Below are positions 28,270-37,310 of a DNA stretch of 64,000 nucleotides, piece after piece; positions within the stretch are counted from its first letter, which is position 1; each line of letters begins with the position of its first letter. The translations under genes and the position numbers were made by a program. Source of the DNA: Pseudomonas sp. S09G 359 (lineage in GTDB: Bacteria; Pseudomonadota; Gammaproteobacteria; Pseudomonadales; Pseudomonadaceae); the NCBI RefSeq assembly GCF_002843605.1, contig NZ_CP025263.1:6189501-6253500 (forward strand), read 5' to 3'. The notes under the pieces were generated by a model. That model saw only the letters and a list, made by a program, of their open reading frames with translations. It made no database searches and was not told the DNA's origin.

Positions 28270-28716
28270 TCAGGAAGCCATGCCCAATTCCCGCTTCACC
28301 ATCTTTGCCAACTTCACGCTATCAATCGGCTTGAGCAAAAAGTCCACCACACTCAAATGCATCGCATCAATCACATCCGGCGCCTCGGCATCCCCCGACA
28401 TGATAATGATCGGCAGCGCCGCCCGGGTAGAACTGCGTACTTTGCGGATCAATTCAAGGCCATTGCTCGGCGCCATGCGCAGGTCGGTGATCAGCAAACC
28501 GATGGCACTGCTGGAGCTCAACAACTCCCACGCTGTCTTGCCACTGTCGGCGGTCATGCAGCGAATACCGTCCAGGCCCAGGATTTCCGCCAGCAGCTCA
28601 CGCGCGTCCTTGTCGTCGTCAACAATCAACACGCGTTGCGGTGGTAAATCAGGCTCCAGCATCACGGCGCTCAGCGCCTCGCGCTCGGCATCGCTCAAAA
28701 TATCGTGGTCGGACAT
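28270..28716 (-). CDS. Single-domain response regulator
   Basis: The 148-residue protein is a receiver domain only. It has the acidic pocket VLIVDDDKDARELL, the phospho-acceptor Asp in LLITDLRMAP and the Lys in FLLKPIDSVKLA. A short N-terminal extension (MSDHDILSDAEREAL) precedes it, and there is no output domain. It may relay phosphate to, or sequester it from, another component; no kinase is adjacent. I start at ATG 28716, since the upstream part of the frame to 28782 lacks a ribosome-binding site and homology. Confidence 0.85.
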   Translation of the reverse strand: MSDHDILSDAEREALSAVMLEPDLPPQRVLIVDDDKDARELLAEILGLDGIRCMTADSGKTAWELLSSSSAIGLLITDLRMAPSNGLELIRKVRSSTRAALPIIIMSGDAEAPDVIDAMHLSVVDFLLKPIDSVKLAKMVKRELGMAS

Positions 28717-28955
28717 ACGGTTCTCAGCAGTTCTATTCAATCTCCCAGCACACTCGTCAGACATCTGCGGAAGGGCGATCAATGTGCACTTCGTCGGAAA
28801 GTTTGACTAGTGGGTGTTCTACGGGGTTTGGACGATAGTCATGTAAGGTTTTTCCTTAGTTTTGTGACGATTTCATAGACCTAGACTTACGTCCAATGGG
28901 CACCCGCCGCGCGGGAGTCGACCATGCAGGACGATAACGACAAAAAAATGCGGTC

Positions 28956-30884
28956 ATGTTTATGAGTAAAGCTGATGCCTTCGCCGAGGCGGGGAAAACT
29001 GCTGTATTGCAGAACATCCACGGCACCCTGCAGTTCCTGCAACGCTTCCCGCCGTTCAACCAGATGGAACAGGCGCACCTGGCGTTTCTGGTCGAGCAGT
29101 GCCAACTGCGTTTTTTTGGCCCCGGCGATAGCATTCTCAAGCCGTCGGGCGGGCCGGTGGAGCATTTCTACATCATCAAGCAGGGCCGCGTCGTGGGCGA
29201 ACGGCCGGACTCCACCGAGCCAACCTTCGAAATCACCACCGGCGAGTGCTTCCCCCTGGCGGCGCTGCTCGGTGAACGGGCCACGCGCACCGAGCACAAA
29301 GCCGCCGAAGACACCTTCTGCCTGCAGCTGAACAAGCCGGCGTTTATAAAGTTGTTCGCACTGTCGAGCCCGTTTCGTGAATTTGCCCTGCGGTGTGTCA
29401 GCAGCCTGCTGGATCAGGTCAACCAGCAGGTGCAGCAAAAAGCCGTGGAAACCCTGGGCACTCAATATTCCCTGAACACCCGCTTGGGCGAATTGGCCAT
29501 GCGCCACCCGGTGACCTGCAGCCCCCAGACCCCACTGCGCGAGGCGGTCACGCTGATGCACGAGCAGCAAGTGGGCAGCATCGTGATCGTCGACGAACAC
29601 AAGGCGCCCCTGGGGATTTTCACCCTGCGCGACCTGCGCCAGGTAGTGGCGGACGGCACCAGCGATTTCAGCCAGGGCATCGACGCCCATATGACCCAGG
29701 CGCCGTTCTTTCTAACCCCGGACCACAGCGCCTTCGACGCGGCCATCGCCATGACCGAGCGGCATATCGCCCACGTGTGCCTGGTGAAAGACCAGCGCCT
29801 GTGTGGCGTGGTGTCCGAGCGCGACCTGTTTTCCCTGCAGCGGGTGGACCTGGTGCACCTGGCCCGTACCATCCGCAATGCGCCCCGAGTGGATAACCTG
29901 GTGGCGATTCGCGGCGAGATCGGCCAACTGGTTGAGCGCATGCTCGCCCATGGCGCGTCCTCGACCCAGATCACCCACATTATTACCTTGCTCAACGATC
30001 ACACCGTGTGCCGGGTGATCGAGCTGACCCTGGCTGAAAAAGGCGACCCGGGGGTGCCGTTCAGCTGGTTGTGTTTCGGCAGCGAAGGCCGGCGCGAGCA
30101 GACGCTGTACACCGACCAGGACAACGGCATTCTGTTCGACGCCAAGGACGCCGTCGACGCCGCAATGATCCGTGGCCGCCTGCTGCCCCTGGCGCAGCAG
30201 ATCAACCAGAGCCTGGCGCTGTGCGGTTTCAGCCTATGCAAGGGCAATATCATGGCCGGCAACCCTGAGCTATGCCTGTCGCGGGCCGAGTGGGCGCGGC
30301 GCTTCGGCGCGTTTATCCGCGAGGCCACGCCGGAGAATCTGCTGAGTTCGAGCATCTATTTCGACCTGCGCGTGGTGTGGGGCGACGAGCGTGGCTGCGA
30401 GCAACTGCGCCAGGGCATCCTCGACCAGGTGGCGGACAATCGCCTGTTCCAGCGCATGATGGCCGAGAACGCTTTGCGCCAGCGCCCGCCCGTAGGACGC
30501 TTCCGCGAATTCGTGCTCACGCGTAAAGGTAGCGAAAAGGCCACCCTCGACCTCAAGGTGCAGGGCCTTACGCCGTTTGTCGACGGCGCGCGGTTGCTGG
30601 CCCTGGCCAATGGCATCCACGCCAACAACACCCTGGAGCGCCTGCGCCAGTTGGTGGTCAAGGAAGTCATCGAGCCACTGGATGGCGCCGCCTATGAAGA
30701 GGCTTATCACTTTATTCAGCAAACCCGCATGCAGCAGCACCAGTTGCAGACCCGGGAAAATCAGCCGTATTCCAACCGCGTCGACCCCGACAGCCTCAAC
30801 CACCTGGACCGACGCATCCTGCGTGAATCCTTGCGCCAGGCCCAGCGCCTGCAAAGCAGCCTGACCTTTCGGTACCAACTGTGA
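28956..30884 (+). CDS. cNMP-binding / CBS-pair / DUF294 nucleotidyltransferase-like protein
   Basis: The 642-residue protein shows four parts: a cyclic-nucleotide-binding-like domain (about 25-145), two CBS motifs (about 175-300; ELAMRHPVTCSPQTPLREAV and HMTQAPFFLTPDHSAFDAAI), a GlnD-like nucleotidyltransferase domain DUF294 (about 330-470; SWLCFGSEGRREQTLYTDQD), and a C-terminal helical substrate domain (about 500-640). The DQDNGILF pattern retains the acidic metal-ligand residues, so it could be active. In other bacteria this architecture stands next to a DnaQ-type exonuclease, as here, with a 4-nt overlap. The pair has been linked to acetate-uptake regulation. The start could also be the ATG at 28962. 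Confidence 0.88.
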   Translation: MFMSKADAFAEAGKTAVLQNIHGTLQFLQRFPPFNQMEQAHLAFLVEQCQLRFFGPGDSILKPSGGPVEHFYIIKQGRVVGERPDSTEPTFEITTGECFPLAALLGERATRTEHKAAEDTFCLQLNKPAFIKLFALSSPFREFALRCVSSLLDQVNQQVQQKAVETLGTQYSLNTRLGELAMRHPVTCSPQTPLREAVTLMHEQQVGSIVIVDEHKAPLGIFTLRDLRQVVADGTSDFSQGIDAHMTQAPFFLTPDHSAFDAAIAMTERHIAHVCLVKDQRLCGVVSERDLFSLQRVDLVHLARTIRNAPRVDNLVAIRGEIGQLVERMLAHGASSTQITHIITLLNDHTVCRVIELTLAEKGDPGVPFSWLCFGSEGRREQTLYTDQDNGILFDAKDAVDAAMIRGRLLPLAQQINQSLALCGFSLCKGNIMAGNPELCLSRAEWARRFGAFIREATPENLLSSSIYFDLRVVWGDERGCEQLRQGILDQVADNRLFQRMMAENALRQRPPVGRFREFVLTRKGSEKATLDLKVQGLTPFVDGARLLALANGIHANNTLERLRQLVVKEVIEPLDGAAYEEAYHFIQQTRMQQHQLQTRENQPYSNRVDPDSLNHLDRRILRESLRQAQRLQSSLTFRYQL

Positions 30885-31588
30885 GTTTGTTCAGTTGGCT
30901 GCGTACGAAAAAGCCCGGGCTCGACGCCGGCCAACAACAGCGCCTGGCGCAATTGCCCAAGCCTGCCGTGCTGGGTGATGGCCCCCTGCACAACCAGCGC
31001 TGGGTGGTGGTGGACCTGGAAACCAGCGGCCTGAACCTCAACCGCGACCAGGTGCTGTCCATCGGCGCGGTGGTGATCGAAGACGGCGCGGTGGATTTTT
31101 CCCAGTTGTTCGAGCGCACCCTGCACCGCACCGACACCAAGCTCAGCCCCAGCGTGCTGATCCACGGCCTGGGACCCAGCGCCATCGCCGCCGGCAGCGA
31201 CCCGGTGGAGGCGCTGCTGGATTTTATGGCATTTGTCGGCGACAGCCCGCTGCTCGCGTTCCATGCGCCGTTCGATCAACACATGCTCGGCCGTGCGCTC
31301 AAGGACAGCCTGGGCTACCGCCTGACGCATACTTTTCTGGATGTTGCCGAGATCGCCCCGCTGCTGTGCCCCGAGGCGCACATCCGCGAAGCCGGGCTGG
31401 ACGACTGGATCCACCATTTCAACCTGCAGGTGGGCGAGCGCCATCACGCCAGCGCCGATGCCCTGGCCACGGCGGAGCTGATGCTGATCCTGTTCAGCCG
31501 CGCGCGCCGGCAGCACATCGATACGCCTCAGGCGCTGCAAGAGCGTTTTAGCCAATGGAAACGGCGTAAACAAGCGCCATCGTTTTAA
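30881..31588 (+). CDS. DnaQ-like 3'-5' exonuclease (DEDDh)
   Basis: The 235-residue protein has the DEDDh exonuclease motifs: VVVDLETSGLNLNRD (ExoI), LLAFHAPFDQHMLGRAL (ExoII) and HHASADALATAELM (ExoIII). It starts inside the stop codon of the cNMP/CBS protein gene, and the two form a conserved operon in pseudomonads. It is not the polymerase III epsilon subunit (no polymerase-contact C-terminus, different context). The substrate is unknown, and a regulatory role with its partner is plausible. Confidence 0.88.
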   Translation: MSLFSWLRTKKPGLDAGQQQRLAQLPKPAVLGDGPLHNQRWVVVDLETSGLNLNRDQVLSIGAVVIEDGAVDFSQLFERTLHRTDTKLSPSVLIHGLGPSAIAAGSDPVEALLDFMAFVGDSPLLAFHAPFDQHMLGRALKDSLGYRLTHTFLDVAEIAPLLCPEAHIREAGLDDWIHHFNLQVGERHHASADALATAELMLILFSRARRQHIDTPQALQERFSQWKRRKQAPSF

Positions 31589-31641
31589 TGTCATCTCCCG
31601 ACAGACGCCAATTGCGCCCATTCCCTGCCTCTGACACAATC

Positions 31642-31660
31642 GCGAATAATTCTCGTTAGT
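31642..31660. promoter_or_regulatory. Candidate Fur box
   Basis: GCGAATAATTCTCGTTAGT resembles the GATAATGATAATCATTATC Fur consensus and stands 29 nt before the sigma-factor start, where iron-repressed fecI-type promoters carry it. Confidence 0.5.
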
Positions 31661-31688
31661 TTAAATCTCTTGTTTATTCGGTGATGCC

Positions 31689-32207
31689 TTGTCGTCGGTC
31701 CAGAACCCACACAGTGAGCTTGTTGGCGCGTTGTATCGCGACCATCGTGGCTGGCTGTTGGCCTGGCTGCGGCGCAATGTGGCCTGCCCGAGCCGCGCCG
31801 AAGACCTGAGCCAGGACACGTTCATGCGCCTGCTCGGCCGTGACGAGCTGCGCGAACCCCGCGAGCCACGCGCGTTTCTGGTGGCCATCGCCAAGGGCTT
31901 GCTGTTCGACTACTTCCGCCGCGCCGCGCTGGAACAGGCCTACCTCACCGAACTGATGCTGATCCCCGAAAGCGAACACCCCTCGCCGGAAGCACAGCAA
32001 CTGATCCTCGAAGACCTCAAGGCCATCGACCGCCTGCTCGGCAAGCTGTCGAGCAAGGCCCGCGCGGCGTTCCTCTATAACCGCCTCGACGGCCTGGGCC
32101 ACGCGGAGATCGCCCAGCGCCTGGGCGTGTCCGTGCCGCGTGTGCGCCAGTACCTCGCCCAAGGTATCCGCCAGTGCTACATCGCACTGTATGGCGAGCC
32201 GTCGTGA
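31689..32207 (+). CDS. FecI-type ECF sigma factor
   Basis: The 172-residue sigma-70 family protein has region 2 (LYRDHRGWLLAWLRRNVACP, AEDLSQDTFMRLL) and region 4 (DGLGHAEIAQRLGVSVPRVR). It has the size and sequence style of iron-starvation sigmas (FecI/PvdS group). The start is a TTG at 31689; I see no better in-frame start with family N-terminus. It overlaps the following fecR gene by 4 nt and is headed by a Fur-like box. It is expected to transcribe the TonB receptor gene when FecR is activated. Confidence 0.9.
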   Translation: MSSVQNPHSELVGALYRDHRGWLLAWLRRNVACPSRAEDLSQDTFMRLLGRDELREPREPRAFLVAIAKGLLFDYFRRAALEQAYLTELMLIPESEHPSPEAQQLILEDLKAIDRLLGKLSSKARAAFLYNRLDGLGHAEIAQRLGVSVPRVRQYLAQGIRQCYIALYGEPS

Positions 32208-33172
32208 GCGTGATCGGTTCCAAACCGGTGTCGGCGCGTGTGCTGGATGCGGCGATTGCCTGGCAACTGTCCCTCGATTCGGGCGACGGCAGCGCGATAG
32301 AACGCGAAGAATTCAGCAAATGGCTGGCCAGCCATGAAGAACACGCCCGCGCGTGGCGCCAGTTGGGCATGCTCGACCAGCGCTTCAGCATCGCCTCGGG
32401 CCCGGCGCGGGTGGCGTTGTTGCAGTCGCGCGAAGCGGTTCGCCAGCGCGTGCGCAAGCTGGGCAGTGGCCTGGCGAGCATCGCGCTGGTATGCGGCCTG
32501 GCGTTGTTCGCTGGCGAGCGCTATGTGCCGATCCACTATTGGCTGGCCGACCAGCGCACCGCCACCGGCGAACAGCGCACGCTGAAACTGGCGGACGGCA
32601 CGGTGATCAACCTCAATACCCACAGCGCCATCGACGTGCGTTTCGATGAAAAGCGCCGGCTGATCGTGTTGCAGGAAGGCGAAATCCTCGTCGAAACCGG
32701 CCACAACGATGCGCGCCCGTTCTATGTGCAAACCCGCGACGGCAACCTGCGTGCGCTGGGCACACGGTTTATCGTCAAGCGCGAAGACGACGCCACGCGC
32801 TTGAGCGTGCTGCAATCGGCGGTGGGCGCCCAGCCCGAGTCGCTGCAGCAGGAGCAGATCTTCAAGGAAGGCCAGCAAGTGCTGATGCGCAGCGACGGCC
32901 TCGGCCCGCTGCTGGCCGTAACCCCCGCCACCGACGCCTGGACGCGCGGCATGCTGGTGGTGGACAACGCCCGCCTGGGGGATGTGGTGCAGGAACTCAG
33001 CCGCTATCGCACCGGGTACTTGGGTGTGGATAACGACGTGGCCGATTTGCGCATCACCGGTAGCTTCCCGTTGCATGACACCACGTTGGCGCTGAACGCC
33101 CTGCTGCCGACGTTGCCGGTGCAGATTGAGCAGCACACGCCGTGGTGGGTGACGGTCAAGGGGAAGCCTTAG
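32204..33172 (+). CDS. FecR-family anti-sigma/sigma regulator
   Basis: The 322-residue protein has the cytoplasmic N-terminal DUF4880 segment (AAIAWQLSLDSGDGSAIERE), one transmembrane helix around residues 85-105 and a periplasmic FecR domain (QRTLKLADGTVINLNTHSAI) with a C-terminal STN-like part. It transmits occupancy of the receptor to the sigma factor. I start at the GTG at 32204, which overlaps the sigma TGA (GTGA). The earlier GTG at 32174 would overlap 34 nt and lacks homology. It contains a perfect DnaA-box sequence at 33025-33033, probably by chance. Confidence 0.9.
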   Translation: MSVIGSKPVSARVLDAAIAWQLSLDSGDGSAIEREEFSKWLASHEEHARAWRQLGMLDQRFSIASGPARVALLQSREAVRQRVRKLGSGLASIALVCGLALFAGERYVPIHYWLADQRTATGEQRTLKLADGTVINLNTHSAIDVRFDEKRRLIVLQEGEILVETGHNDARPFYVQTRDGNLRALGTRFIVKREDDATRLSVLQSAVGAQPESLQQEQIFKEGQQVLMRSDGLGPLLAVTPATDAWTRGMLVVDNARLGDVVQELSRYRTGYLGVDNDVADLRITGSFPLHDTTLALNALLPTLPVQIEQHTPWWVTVKGKP

Positions 33173-33198
33173 GTTCGGGGGGGCCAGGCCTATAGCTA

Positions 33199-33274
33199 TC
33201 GGGGGCAAGCGCCCTCCCACATTTCGACCGCGGCGTAGTTCAAAGGTGGGAGGGGGCTTGCCCCCGATGAGGCC
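33199..33274. repeat. REP pair between fecR and the TonB receptor
   Basis: GGGGGCAAGCGCCCTCCCAC and GTGGGAGGGGGCTTGCCCCC face each other across a GC-rich spacer. It falls inside the signalling cluster, just upstream of the presumed sigma-dependent promoter of the receptor. Confidence 0.8.
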
Positions 33275-33377
33275 CTCAAACACACCACAAAAAAATATTT
33301 TCACCTTGCCCTATCACTTTTCAATTCTCATTCGGCACATAGGCAATTGCGAATTATTTCCATTCAGGAGCCGCCCT

Positions 33378-35816
33378 ATGTCCCGCACGCTAGACACCTT
33401 GTTGCGCCCCAGCCTGTTAGCCGTGGCCATTGCCCTCAGCGCCCCGCTGGCCAGCACCTCGCTGTACGCCGCCGAACAAGCCTCCAGCGTGCGCGCCTAC
33501 AACCTGCCGGCCGCCCCGTTGGCCAGCACCCTGAACCAGATCGCCAGCCAGGCCGGCCTGGCGCTGACCCTCAACCCGGCGCTGGCATCGGGCAAGACCT
33601 CGGCACCGGTGCAGGGCCAGTTCGATGCGCCGGGCGCGCTGCGTGAGGCACTGCGTGGCACCGGCTTGCAACTGGAGCAGAGCAGCGCGGGGACTTACAG
33701 CCTGGTAGCGGTTCCAGAAGGCGTGATGGCGCTGCCGGTGACCAATATCACCGGTCAGGGCAGTTATGAAAGCGCATGGGGCCCGGTGGACGGTTATGTA
33801 GCAACCCGCACAGCCGCCGGCACCAAGACTGATACGCCGATTGCCGAACTCCCTCGTTCGGTCACGGTGATCACGCGTAAACAAATGGAAGACCGCTCCG
33901 TTCTTAACCTCAACGATGCGCTGCGCTACACCGCTGGCGTGCAAAGCTCTGGTTATGGCTCCGATTCGCGCAGTGACTGGCTGCTGGTACGCGGTTTTGT
34001 CCCAACGCAATTCCTCGATGGCCTGCCACTGCCCAAAGGCAACTACGCGACACCGAAGATCGACACCTGGAACCTGGAGCGTATTGCTGTGCTGCGCGGC
34101 CCGGCGTCGTCTGTGTACGGGCAAACCCCACCCGGCGGCTTGCTGGATATGGTCAGCCGTCGTCCTCAGGCTGAACGCTCGAACGAAATTGAGGTGCAGG
34201 CCGGTAGCAACAATCACAAGCAGATCAACTTCGACAGCACCGGCAAGATCGACGACGAAGGCCAATTCCTCTATCGCGTCAGCGGCGTGGTGCGTGACAG
34301 CAATACGCCCGTGGATCACATTCCGGACAAGCGCTACAACGTTGCCCCGAGCCTGACCTGGAATATCAACGATGACACCAAGCTCACGCTGCTGACCCAG
34401 TTCACCCGCGACGATACCGGCATCACCGGGCAGTTCCTGCCGCTCCAAGGCACCAAACTGAGCTCGCCGGCCGGCAAGATTTCCCACCACAAGAACTTGG
34501 GTGATCCGGACTGGGAATTTTACGATCGCACCTATTACGCGCTGGGCTACGCCTTTGAAACGCGCCTGAACGATACCTGGCAGTACCATCAGAACCTGCG
34601 TTACACCAAGAACGATCTGTCGTTTCAAGGCATCACCGCCGGTGGTGCGTTCTTTCCGAATGGTCCTGAGGTCGCGGTGGACGCCGATGGCAACGTCAGC
34701 CGTTCTGCCGGTAAGGTGGATGAAAACATCGGCCAATTCGCCGTCGACAACAACTTCCAGGCCGACTTCCAGACGGGTGCTGTGAGCCACACGCTATTAC
34801 TGGGCCTCGACCACCAGCGCTCCACCAGCGATGCGCGCTGGTTGTGGGGTTCGGCGGGTGTGCCGACCATCAACTTTAACCGACCGGTATATGGGCAGGA
34901 CTTCTCCAACGTCCAGTATTTCACCATGTACGACTACACCCAGAAGACCCAGCAGACCGGCCTTTACGTCCAGGACCAGATGGCCCTCGACAACTGGCGC
35001 CTGACCCTCGGCGGGCGTGAAGACTGGGTGCATACCGGCACCACTTTCCACAACGCGAATGACGCCACTAACACCCAGCGCGACAAACACTTCAGTGGCA
35101 ACGCCGCACTCAGCTATGTGTTCGACAACGGCATCACACCCTACTTGTCCTATGCCGAATCATTCCAGGCAGGCTCCGGCACCCAAGTGGGAACCACCGG
35201 GGCATTCAAGCCGACAGAAGGCAAACAGTATGAGGCGGGAATCAAGTATCAGCCGCCGGGCACCAAAGCCCTATTCACGGCGGCTGTATTCGACCTGACG
35301 CAACAGAACTCCACGGTGACCGAAGGCAGCATCACCCGGCAAGTCGGTGAAGTGCGCGTTCGCGGCCTGGAACTGGAAGCCAGCGCCGACGTTACCGAAA
35401 GCCTGAAGCTTGTAGGCTCCTATACCTACAACGACAGCGAAATCACCAAGGGCGCAACCGGTGAAGAAGGTAACCGTATGAATCAGCTGCCACGCAACCA
35501 AGCTACAGGCTGGGCCGACTACACCTGGCGCAGTGGCCTGCTGGACGGTTTCGGCGTAGGCGCGGGCGTACGCTACGTCGGCGACACCTACGGTAACGCC
35601 ACCAACACTGACCTGGGTCATGTAGGTTCCTACACCGTTTACGATGCCTCGGTGCACTACGATCTTGGCCGCGTGAACAGTTCCATGAAGGGTGTGACCG
35701 TGGCCGTCGACGCCAAGAACATCTTCAACAAGGACTACCTGTCCACCTGTGACGGTTTCTACTGCTACTACGGCGACCAGCGTAACGTGGTTGCCAGCGT
35801 GAACTACAAATTCTAA
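33378..35816 (+). CDS. TonB-dependent siderophore receptor with STN signalling domain
   Basis: The 812-residue outer-membrane protein starts with a Sec signal (SLLAVAIALSAPLASTSLYA) and then an STN domain (about 38-110; AYNLPAAPLASTLNQIASQA). A plug domain (ELPRSVTVITRKQMEDRSVL) and a beta-barrel ending in the aromatic VNYKF follow. The STN domain shows that it signals to the FecR/sigma pair upstream. The plug resembles FpvA/FoxA/FhuE-class ferric-siderophore receptors, but the ligand is not readable. The ATG at 33378 follows AGGAG; in-frame upstream starts run through a REP. An intrinsic terminator follows the stop. Confidence 0.93.
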   Translation: MSRTLDTLLRPSLLAVAIALSAPLASTSLYAAEQASSVRAYNLPAAPLASTLNQIASQAGLALTLNPALASGKTSAPVQGQFDAPGALREALRGTGLQLEQSSAGTYSLVAVPEGVMALPVTNITGQGSYESAWGPVDGYVATRTAAGTKTDTPIAELPRSVTVITRKQMEDRSVLNLNDALRYTAGVQSSGYGSDSRSDWLLVRGFVPTQFLDGLPLPKGNYATPKIDTWNLERIAVLRGPASSVYGQTPPGGLLDMVSRRPQAERSNEIEVQAGSNNHKQINFDSTGKIDDEGQFLYRVSGVVRDSNTPVDHIPDKRYNVAPSLTWNINDDTKLTLLTQFTRDDTGITGQFLPLQGTKLSSPAGKISHHKNLGDPDWEFYDRTYYALGYAFETRLNDTWQYHQNLRYTKNDLSFQGITAGGAFFPNGPEVAVDADGNVSRSAGKVDENIGQFAVDNNFQADFQTGAVSHTLLLGLDHQRSTSDARWLWGSAGVPTINFNRPVYGQDFSNVQYFTMYDYTQKTQQTGLYVQDQMALDNWRLTLGGREDWVHTGTTFHNANDATNTQRDKHFSGNAALSYVFDNGITPYLSYAESFQAGSGTQVGTTGAFKPTEGKQYEAGIKYQPPGTKALFTAAVFDLTQQNSTVTEGSITRQVGEVRVRGLELEASADVTESLKLVGSYTYNDSEITKGATGEEGNRMNQLPRNQATGWADYTWRSGLLDGFGVGAGVRYVGDTYGNATNTDLGHVGSYTVYDASVHYDLGRVNSSMKGVTVAVDAKNIFNKDYLSTCDGFYCYYGDQRNVVASVNYKF

Positions 35817-35835
35817 GACGGTAAAACCGCTTACG

Positions 35836-35860
35836 AAGGGCCGCCTGAACCGCGGCCCTT
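35836..35860 (+). terminator. Intrinsic terminator after the receptor
   Basis: AAGGGCCGC-CTGAACC-GCGGCCCTT followed by TTGCCTTT forms a 9-bp perfect stem 20 nt after the receptor stop. It may reduce read-through into the PepSY gene. Confidence 0.75.
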
Positions 35861-35877
35861 TTGCCTTTGGAGCCGTG

Positions 35878-36981
35878 ATGAAAAGCAAAACCATCCGCCG
35901 CTGGTCCTTCGTCCACACCTGGACCAGCCTGATCTGCACGGTATTCCTGCTGCTGCTCGCCCTCACTGGCCTGCCGTTGGTATTTCACCATGAGATCGAC
36001 CACCTGCTCGGCAACGAGCCTGAGCTGGCGCAGATGCCCGCCGACACGCCGCAGCTCAACCTGGAGCAACTGGTGGCCAAGGCCCAGGCCCATCGCCCCG
36101 GTGAAGCCATGCAATACCTGGCGTGGGACGAGGACGACAAGAATGGCGTGATCGCGATCATGGCCGCCACGGCCGGTACTGAGCCCAATTCCTCTCACAC
36201 CTTCATGCTGGATGCGCGCACCGGCGAATCGGTGGAAATGCCCTCGGCGAATGGCGGTTTCACGCTGTTCCTGCTGCGCCTGCATGTGGATATGTTCGCC
36301 GGGCTGCCGGGCAAGTTGCTGCTGGCGTTCATGGGCATTTTGTTTGTGGTCGCAATCATCTCGGGCACGGTGCTGTACCTGCCGTTTATGCGCCGGTTGA
36401 AATTCGCCACCGTACGCCAGGACAAATCCACCCGCCTGCGCTGGCTCGACCTGCACAACCTGATCGGCGTTGTCACCCTGACCTGGGCGCTGGTGGTGGG
36501 CGTGACCGGCGTGATCAGCGCCTGCGCCGACCTGATCATCGCCGCCTGGCGCACTGACAGCCTCAGCGCGATGATCGAGCCGTACAAAAATGCGCCGCCG
36601 CTGACCCTGCGCGCACCGGCCACCGAACTGCTGACCATCGCCGCCAAGGCTGCGCCGGGTATGGAGCCGGACTTTATCGCCTTCCCCGGCACGCGGTTTT
36701 CCAGCGAGCACCATTACGCCGTGTTCATGAAGGGCAGCACCCACCTGACCTCGCACCTGCTCACACCGGTATTGATCGACGCCAGCACCCTGGCCGTGAC
36801 GGCCATCGCCGAACGGCCGTGGTACATGGACGCCATGGGCATGTCCCAGCCGCTGCACTTTGGCGACTATGGCGGCATGCCGATGAAGATCCTATGGGCG
36901 GTGCTGGATGTGCTGACCATCATTGTGCTGATCAGCGGGATTTACCTGTGGATCGTACGGCGCAAGGCGGGCACGCCATGA
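35878..36981 (+). CDS. PepSY-associated TM protein (iron-uptake PiuB/FoxB type)
   Basis: The 367-residue protein has an N-terminal membrane helix (SLICTVFLLLLALTGLPLVF), two PepSY-type periplasmic regions and further helices near residues 140-165, 195-220 and the C-terminus (VLTIIVLISGIYLWIVRR). Such proteins accompany siderophore receptors in Pseudomonas and several are now proposed to be inner-membrane ferric reductases that free iron from siderophores. ATG 35878 has GGAG upstream. Its TGA overlaps the ATG of the next small gene. Confidence 0.87.
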   Translation: MKSKTIRRWSFVHTWTSLICTVFLLLLALTGLPLVFHHEIDHLLGNEPELAQMPADTPQLNLEQLVAKAQAHRPGEAMQYLAWDEDDKNGVIAIMAATAGTEPNSSHTFMLDARTGESVEMPSANGGFTLFLLRLHVDMFAGLPGKLLLAFMGILFVVAIISGTVLYLPFMRRLKFATVRQDKSTRLRWLDLHNLIGVVTLTWALVVGVTGVISACADLIIAAWRTDSLSAMIEPYKNAPPLTLRAPATELLTIAAKAAPGMEPDFIAFPGTRFSSEHHYAVFMKGSTHLTSHLLTPVLIDASTLAVTAIAERPWYMDAMGMSQPLHFGDYGGMPMKILWAVLDVLTIIVLISGIYLWIVRRKAGTP

Positions 36982-37160
36982 AGCCGCGTCAGTCGAATTT
37001 CTGGAAGGTGTTTGGGATTCCGCTGGGGATTGGTCTGCTCAGTGCGACTGGGTTGTTTGCGGCGTTGCTGGGGGATGGGTGGTGGGATTCGTTGAGTTGG
37101 GTGGGGCTGGGCATACCTGCCGCAATTGGGGTTTGGTCCTTGTTTAAGCCGCGCGGCTGA
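36978..37160 (+). CDS. 60-residue membrane protein coupled to the PepSY gene
   Basis: A short ORF starts MKPRQSNFWKVFGIPLGIGL and ends SLFKPRG, with two hydrophobic segments separated by GDGWWDSLSW. It begins in the stop codon of the PepSY protein gene (ATGA), which is strong evidence that it is translated. Positively charged ends suggest an inner-membrane helical hairpin with both ends cytoplasmic. Similar small proteins often follow PepSY genes in pseudomonads; a subunit or assembly role is inference. Confidence 0.75.
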   Translation: MKPRQSNFWKVFGIPLGIGLLSATGLFAALLGDGWWDSLSWVGLGIPAAIGVWSLFKPRG

Positions 37161-37246
37161 GGGCCTCATCGGGGGCAAGCCCCCTCCCACATTTTGATTT
37201 GTGAACACATTCAAGTGTGGGAGGGGGCTTGCCCCCGATGGCGCCC
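37161..37246. repeat. REP pair closing the iron cluster
   Basis: GGGGGCAAGCCCCCTCCCAC and GTGGGAGGGGGCTTGCCCCC are inverted across a short spacer, immediately after the stop of the 60-residue gene. Confidence 0.85.
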
Positions 37247-37310
37247 TGAAAAACTCGCCAGCCATTGCACAACCCTCTAGGCTAGCCGCAGCCTATTCAG
37301 AGGAATGCCC

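Noticed and set aside
33025..33033. Single DnaA-box sequences in coding DNA (also 609-617, 8227-8235, 58891-58899)
   Set aside because: Isolated, in reading frames where Val-Asp-Asn/Lys or Leu-Ser-Thr-type codons make the 9-mer common; no cluster.
33246..33377. 44-residue N-terminal extension of the TonB receptor
   Set aside because: It is translated from a REP element and would bury the signal peptide; ATG 33378 has AGGAG.
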